Of a stretch of 64,000 nt of DNA, positions 59,512 to 64,000 are shown in pieces. The translations under genes and the position numbers were made by a program. The DNA is from Chryseobacterium daecheongense (lineage in GTDB: Bacteria > Bacteroidota > Bacteroidia > Flavobacteriales > Weeksellaceae), in the NCBI RefSeq assembly GCF_003729955.1, contig NZ_RJTX01000001.1, forward strand, positions 310,001-374,000, given 5' to 3'. Every line of letters starts with the position of its first letter. Position 1 is the first letter of the stretch. The notes under the pieces are model-generated. The model was not told the DNA's origin. It searched no databases and saw nothing but the letters and a program-made list of their open reading frames with translations.

Positions 59512-60378
59512 TCAATTTAATATTTCATTGATCTTAGGATATTGGGAGATCTTTCTGAATACAAATTTGTTGCTTTTCTGAAGCTTTTCAATAAACAGAT
59601 CCAATTCGTTGATGGAGTCTACATCGGTTAAATATTGGTCATGGGTAAGGAAAACCAGGTGTCTCGATGTTTTTTCCAGGTCATTAAAGAAGATACTATC
59701 AACTTTTTTCAGCATAGCTTCATGATTTCCTTTTAAATTCATAGCTTTTGTAGGTTTCCATTCCAGATCCCAGCCGACAACTTTATAGCCGGCTTTTTTC
59801 ATGCTATTGGCTGCTTGTGCAGAGCTTTTAATATCGGTTACCGTAATATTATTAAGCCTCCAGATATTTCTTCCTGGAGTTCTTGCAATTTGATCATGCA
59901 ATTTCAGGCTGTCCTTTGCCATATCAAAATCATGAACAACAGCATCAGCATTTTTATAAAAATCAGTGTATTTGTTATGAGCATGGGTAAAACTGTGGTT
60001 GGCCAGTTCAATTAAAGGATCTTTTCTTAGTTGCTCTAAATCATCTTTCTGCTTTTTGCTTCCATATGCATGTTTGCCTACAACGAAAGCTGTAGCGCAT
60101 ACATTTCTTTTACGAAGAATTTTTAGGAGATTTTGGGTTCCCTGATTGGGGCCGTCATCAAAAGTCAGATAAATGACTCTTTTGTCTGATGGTACATTTT
60201 CATCATCAATGACGGGAATTGTTTTTGCGACGGGATCTTCATGGGAAATCATCCTTTCAGATGTTTTCTGTTCTTTTTTCTGATTACAGCCGTTGAATAG
60301 AATTGAAGTTGCACTCACCAATGCAAGCATCCCAAGAAAAGTCATTTGCTTTGACTTCTCCGCAAAATTTTTTTTCAT
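59512..60378 (-). CDS. Polysaccharide deacetylase family lipoprotein
   Basis: A 288-residue lipoprotein with a lipobox near ILFNGC (cysteine about 31) and a NodB-homology domain. It has the motif 1 FDDGPNQGT and the metal-binding HSFTH in ANHSFTHAH; later catalytic arginine and tryptophan motifs are in RTPGRNIWRL and VVGWDLEWK. It should remove acetyl groups from GlcNAc- or peptidoglycan-like polymers in the envelope. The metal ligands look intact. An 18-bp palindrome lies 70 bp upstream. Confidence 0.88.
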   Translation of the reverse strand: MKKNFAEKSKQMTFLGMLALVSATSILFNGCNQKKEQKTSERMISHEDPVAKTIPVIDDENVPSDKRVIYLTFDDGPNQGTQNLLKILRKRNVCATAFVVGKHAYGSKKQKDDLEQLRKDPLIELANHSFTHAHNKYTDFYKNADAVVHDFDMAKDSLKLHDQIARTPGRNIWRLNNITVTDIKSSAQAANSMKKAGYKVVGWDLEWKPTKAMNLKGNHEAMLKKVDSIFFNDLEKTSRHLVFLTHDQYLTDVDSINELDLFIEKLQKSNKFVFRKISQYPKINEILN

Positions 60379-60448
60379 AAAAGTAAAAAGGAATTTAAAT
60401 TGTTAAAAATTGTTAATTTTTCCAAAATATTCTTAACAAAGGATGTGC

Positions 60449-60466
60449 CAATTTCAATTGAAATTG
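60449..60466. promoter_or_regulatory. 18-bp perfect palindrome, candidate operator
   Basis: CAATTTCAATTGAAATTG is a perfect dyad with no loop, 71 bp upstream of the deacetylase gene and 43 bp past the DUF72 stop. It is a candidate protein-binding site. Confidence 0.45.
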
Positions 60467-60508
60467 TACTTTTTAAGGTAATTTTAATCTGTTTTTTAAA
60501 GAATAAGG

Positions 60509-61237
60509 TTATTCTAATATTTTCTTTAAATACAGGGAATTATGTATGGCTGCACTTCCCCAGGTATTATTGAAAAAGATAAATGTTTTCTTTTGCAGGT
60601 TTTTGATTTTTTCTGCCAGATCATTGAGAAATTCTTTTGAGTATTCCGACTTATAGAGAATGGGTTTTCCATGAAGCCTGTAATATAATATTTCGGGATG
60701 GGTGACAATTACATCTTCGGGAAGATTTCCGGGAAAGCTTACTCCTGAAAACACTATGTTTTTATCTTTTAAAGCATTGAAAACTTCTTCTTTCCACCAG
60801 GATTCGTGTCGGAATTCGATAACATTCAGGAAATTAAAATCAAGGTTATTCATAATAAGATCATTGTTTTCCTGGCTGTTTTTAAAAGAAGGCGGAAATT
60901 GGTACAGAAATCCCGCGAGCTTTTCTTTTAAATTTTGCTGAATATGATCACAAAATCCATAAATCTCTTCTTTGCTTTCTTTAAGCCTATTGATGTGAGT
61001 AACTGTTTTGGGAATTTTAATAAAAAACATAAAATCATCCGGAGTCTCATCATACCACTTCAAAAGGGTTTTTGCAGTTGGATTTCTGTAAAAAGTGGAG
61101 TTGATCTCCACAGTATTGAATTGTTGGGAATATAAGGTAAGGAAGTCTTTACTCTTAGTGTCTTGTGGATAAAAAAATCCTTTCCAATCGTTATTGTAAA
61201 AACCTGAACACCCAATGTAAAGACTTCCTTTTTTCAT
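60509..61237 (-). CDS. DUF72 domain protein
   Basis: A 242-residue protein of the DUF72 (YecE-like) family, a TIM-barrel of unknown biochemical role found in most bacteria. The opening LYIGCSGFYNNDWKGFFYPQDTKSKDFLTLYSQQFNTVEINSTFYRNP is the clear family signature, followed by NVIEFRHESWW and the late FIFFNNTWGSAAIHN. It ends with YLKKIL and lies 5 bp from the P-type ATPase gene on the same strand, so may be co-transcribed with it. Function unknown. Confidence 0.92.
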   Translation of the reverse strand: MKKGSLYIGCSGFYNNDWKGFFYPQDTKSKDFLTLYSQQFNTVEINSTFYRNPTAKTLLKWYDETPDDFMFFIKIPKTVTHINRLKESKEEIYGFCDHIQQNLKEKLAGFLYQFPPSFKNSQENNDLIMNNLDFNFLNVIEFRHESWWKEEVFNALKDKNIVFSGVSFPGNLPEDVIVTHPEILYYRLHGKPILYKSEYSKEFLNDLAEKIKNLQKKTFIFFNNTWGSAAIHNSLYLKKILE

Positions 61238-61242
61238 GATAC

Positions 61243-64000
61243 TTATTTTATATCCAGATCCACCGAATTAAGCCTCAGTGAGTTTAAGATCACGGATAAA
61301 GAGCTGAAGCTCATCGCTGCGGCTGCAATCATCGGTGACAGGAGGATTCCAAAAAATGGATACAATAATCCTGCCGCAATAGGAACACCTAAAACATTAT
61401 AGATAAAGGCGAAGAAAAGGTTTTCTTTGATATTTCTTAATAGTTTTTCGCTTAATAATTTAGCTTTTGCCACTCCTAAGATATCTCCTTTTAATAAGGT
61501 TATTTCTGCGCTTTCGATGGCAACATCAGTTCCGGTTCCCATTGCTATTCCGATATCGGATTGTGCCAAAGCAGGAGAGTCGTTGATTCCATCGCCTGTC
61601 ATGGCCACTATTTTTCCTTGCTGTTGCAGTTTTTTAACTTCATTAAGTTTGTCTTCCGGAAGACAATTAGCCTTGAAATGTTTAATTCCCAGCTCTTCTG
61701 CAACGGCTTTTGCCGTATGTTCGTTATCCCCGGTCATCATCATTACATCAATGCCTTCTTTCATTAAATGCTCCACAGCTTTTTTGGAACTTTCTTTAAT
61801 TTTATCTGTGAAGCTGATGAATCCCAAAACAGTATTTTCCTGAGCTACATAAGAAATGGTATGTGCTTTTGACTGAACTTCCACTGCCTTTTGTTTTAAA
61901 TTTTCAGGAATGGTGATGTTATGGGAAATCAGCAAACTTTCATTTCCCAAATAGGTTGTTTTCCCCTGAATATTTCCTTTAACTCCTTTTCCGGAAATGT
62001 TTTCAAATTGATCCACCTTTTCAGAAGTGACATTTTTTTCTTTTGCCTTTTTAATAATGGCATTTGATAAAGGATGTTCTGAATTCTGGTTTAATGAATA
62101 GGCCAGTTTTAAAATTTGAACACCATTTTCAGAATTTGTAGTTTCAATATGCTCCACAGACGGCTTGCCTTCTGTTAAAGTGCCTGTTTTATCAGTGATC
62201 AGGACATTCACTTTATTCATTTGCTCAAGAGCTTCCGCATTTTTGATCAGGATACCGTTTTTGGCTCCTTTTCCAATTCCTACCATTAAAGACATCGGTG
62301 TTGCCAAACCTAGAGCACACGGACAGGCTACAATTAATACGGCAACAGCATTTACGAAAGCAAATAAGCTTCTTTTACCTTCCGGTCCAAAAAATTGCCA
62401 TGAAAGGAATGTGAGTATGGCAATAATAATCACAACCGGAACGAATACTTTAGATACCTTATCCGTTAATTTCTGAATAGGTGCTTTGCTTCGGCTGGCT
62501 TCATTCACCATTTTGATGATCTGGGAAAGTAAGGTTTCATCACCTACCTTTTCTGCTTTCATGATGAAAACCTGATTACCATTGATAGTTCCGGAGGAAA
62601 CTTTATCATTAATGCTTTTTTCTACAGGAATAGGTTCTCCTGTGATCATGCTTTCATCAATAATAGCATTCCCTTCAGTAATTTTTCCATCCACCGGAAT
62701 TTTTTCGCCGGGTTTCACTTTTAAAAGATCTCCGATTTTTACTTCGGAAAGCAAGACTCTCTTTTCTTCGCCGTTGATGATGAGATTGGCTTCATCGGGG
62801 GAAAGATTCATCAGCTCTCTGATGGCATTTCCTGTTTTCTTATGAGCAGCAGCTTCCATTAATTGTCCTAAAATAACAAGCGTTAAGATCACACAGACCG
62901 CCTCAAAATATAATGGAATTTTGTGGTTGTGCCCTCTGATTTCATGCGGAATGATATCAGGAAAAGCTAAAGCGACTATACTAAAGAGAAATGCTGCGGC
63001 AACTCCCAGCGCAATAAGGCTGAACATATTCAGATTCCACGTCTTGAAGGAAACCCAGCCTCTTTTCATCAGGAACCAGCCTGCATAGAATAAAACGGGA
63101 AGTGTAAGAACAAGTTCGATGATTCCCTGAACCTGATGAGAAAAAGGAAGGTTAATCAGCATTCCACCCATGGAAAGAATAAAAACCGGAATGGTAAAAA
63201 CCAACGCAATGATGAATTTTCTTTTCAGAATGGTGTAGGTTTCATCTTCCTCATCCTCTCCGGAATCGGGCATTCTTACTAAGTCCATTCCACATATCGG
63301 GCAACTTCCGGGCTCATCACGGATGATTTCCGGGTGCATCGGACATGTGTATTTTGCTGTTTTCTTTTCGGGATATTTTACGAGATCCATTCCACAGACA
63401 GGACACCCAACATTACTATCATAGGTTTTATCGCCCTCACAATACATCGGGCAATAATACCTTCCCGCCATATCGTCAGTCACTTTTGGAGTTTCATGTT
63501 GATGGTGATCATGGGAATGATTGTGCGTATGACCGTGATGTGTATGATGTGCAGTGTCTTTTTTGATTACATCTTCAGTGATTTTTTCCAGGTGCATGTG
63601 GCAAACTGGGCAATCGCCTTTTTCGTCATATACTTTATCTCCTTCACAAAACATCGGACAGTAATATTTTCCGATATTATCTTTGAAGTTCTCTGGTAAG
63701 TTAGCAGAAGAATAAACTGGTTTATGATGCGGATCTTTTGCATGTTTCTCTTCAATAGGAACCAGATACATATTGCAAACTGGACATCTTTCTCCTTGTT
63801 TGAAGTACACTTTATCTCCTTCACATTCCATTGGGCAGTAATAAACGGAAGACGGCGAAACACGATCTTGTGGTTTAATGAATGTTTTTTCAGGCTTTCT
63901 GTTGGGGTTTTCCAATTGATATTTACCAATTTCCTCTAAAGCTTTATTCAAAACACCCAGCTCAATTTCGTGATCAGAAGTAATGGTTGCCGTATTGTTT
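61243..64000 (-). CDS. Copper-type P1B ATPase with four metal-binding modules, partial (N-terminus outside the window)
   Basis: A heavy-metal P-type ATPase that pumps metal across the inner membrane. The frame is open through 64000, so the N-terminus (part of an HMA domain ending TITSDHEIELGVL) is cut. Four tandem cysteine-rich modules follow: three variants of YYCPMxCEGDKxY...CPVCxM and one canonical YTCPMHPE...CPICGMDL (about 63270-63870), with a His-rich linker between modules 2 and 3. The transport core has VACPCALGLATP (about 62308-62330), the DKTGT phosphorylation site (62182-62195) and MTGDNEH. The CPC motif favours Cu+ or Ag+. A TTG at 63951 is not the true start. It follows DUF72 by 5 bp. 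Confidence 0.93.
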   Translation of the reverse strand, partial: NNTATITSDHEIELGVLNKALEEIGKYQLENPNRKPEKTFIKPQDRVSPSSVYYCPMECEGDKVYFKQGERCPVCNMYLVPIEEKHAKDPHHKPVYSSANLPENFKDNIGKYYCPMFCEGDKVYDEKGDCPVCHMHLEKITEDVIKKDTAHHTHHGHTHNHSHDHHQHETPKVTDDMAGRYYCPMYCEGDKTYDSNVGCPVCGMDLVKYPEKKTAKYTCPMHPEIIRDEPGSCPICGMDLVRMPDSGEDEEDETYTILKRKFIIALVFTIPVFILSMGGMLINLPFSHQVQGIIELVLTLPVLFYAGWFLMKRGWVSFKTWNLNMFSLIALGVAAAFLFSIVALAFPDIIPHEIRGHNHKIPLYFEAVCVILTLVILGQLMEAAAHKKTGNAIRELMNLSPDEANLIINGEEKRVLLSEVKIGDLLKVKPGEKIPVDGKITEGNAIIDESMITGEPIPVEKSINDKVSSGTINGNQVFIMKAEKVGDETLLSQIIKMVNEASRSKAPIQKLTDKVSKVFVPVVIIIAILTFLSWQFFGPEGKRSLFAFVNAVAVLIVACPCALGLATPMSLMVGIGKGAKNGILIKNAEALEQMNKVNVLITDKTGTLTEGKPSVEHIETTNSENGVQILKLAYSLNQNSEHPLSNAIIKKAKEKNVTSEKVDQFENISGKGVKGNIQGKTTYLGNESLLISHNITIPENLKQKAVEVQSKAHTISYVAQENTVLGFISFTDKIKESSKKAVEHLMKEGIDVMMMTGDNEHTAKAVAEELGIKHFKANCLPEDKLNEVKKLQQQGKIVAMTGDGINDSPALAQSDIGIAMGTGTDVAIESAEITLLKGDILGVAKAKLLSEKLLRNIKENLFFAFIYNVLGVPIAAGLLYPFFGILLSPMIAAAAMSFSSLSVILNSLRLNSVDLDIK

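Noticed and set aside
61427-61843. A long open frame opposite the P-type ATPase gene
   Set aside because: Antisense shadow; residue composition is serine/isoleucine-rich as expected from the reverse frame, with no known domain.
1-64000. tRNA, rRNA, CRISPR array, IS element or prophage
   Set aside because: Looked for in all intergenic gaps. The gaps are short, lack cloverleaf-like structure or evenly spaced repeats, and no transposase, integrase or Cas protein appears in the genes.

Overview
The window looks like a chromosomal segment of a Bacteroidota bacterium of the Flavobacteriia, most likely Chryseobacterium or a close Weeksellaceae relative. The signs are AT-rich DNA, starts without Shine-Dalgarno sequences, many TAnnTTTG promoter boxes, SusC/SusD proteins, type IX secretion (T9SS) C-terminal sorting domains, Bacteroidota-type lipoproteins, and a double-glycine leader peptide of the kind common in Chryseobacterium. 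No rRNA, tRNA, CRISPR array, insertion sequence, prophage or plasmid gene was seen. The naming of the genus is inference.

Layout. 1-4.2 kb: serine biosynthesis (serA, cut by the window edge, and serC), a 2[4Fe-4S] ferredoxin, a LuxC-type acyl-CoA reductase and a Bax inhibitor-1 family membrane protein. 4.5-6 kb: a small DUF6952-type protein, a thioredoxin and a 2-Cys peroxiredoxin, all on the minus strand. 6-16 kb: an M16 peptidase and an aminotransferase (operon), an M28 peptidase, rsmG, and a three-gene run of lipoprotein, DUF922 putative zincin and AddB-like PD-(D/E)XK nuclease. 16-19.6 kb: a T9SS-secreted lipase-like hydrolase and a glutaryl-CoA-dehydrogenase-like enzyme.

19.7-33.3 kb is the main accessory region: a polysaccharide utilisation locus (PUL). 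A minus-strand pair (MFS transporter, then a NUDIX/winged-helix regulator with a damaged NUDIX box) faces a plus-strand run of SusC, SusD, surface glycan-binding lipoprotein, GH30, GH3, GH16 and a second GH30. The enzyme set fits a beta-1,3/beta-1,6-glucan such as laminarin or fungal cell-wall glucan. Enzymes would cut the glucan outside and in the periplasm, SusCD would import oligosaccharides, and the MFS carrier would take sugar across the inner membrane.

33.4-51.5 kb is mostly housekeeping: fabI, tag, a nucleoside phosphorylase operon, a diheme cytochrome c peroxidase next to a PhoX-like T9SS protein, an LRR protein, a SUI1 factor, gpmI, an acyl-ACP desaturase, a HAD phosphatase, map with a methyltransferase, a Gdx/SugE-type SMR protein, a TfoX-Crp/Fnr pair, era and DoxX. 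51.6-56 kb is accessory: a 52-residue GG-leader cysteine-rich peptide (51588-51746, minus), a glutamyl-endopeptidase-like S9 protease, and a run of a lipase lipoprotein and two small unknown genes. 56-64 kb: a MATE pump, a sigma-54 activator lacking a DNA-binding domain, YggS, a polysaccharide deacetylase, a DUF72 protein, and a copper-type P1B ATPase with four tandem cysteine-rich metal-binding modules that runs off the right edge.

The observations I rate highest are the orphan GG-leader peptide, the NUDIX-regulated glucan PUL, the HTH-less sigma-54 activator with a near-leaderless promoter, the four-module metal ATPase, and the small lipase cluster. Nothing here is clearly a complete new multi-gene system; the leader peptide is the best candidate for an undescribed product.
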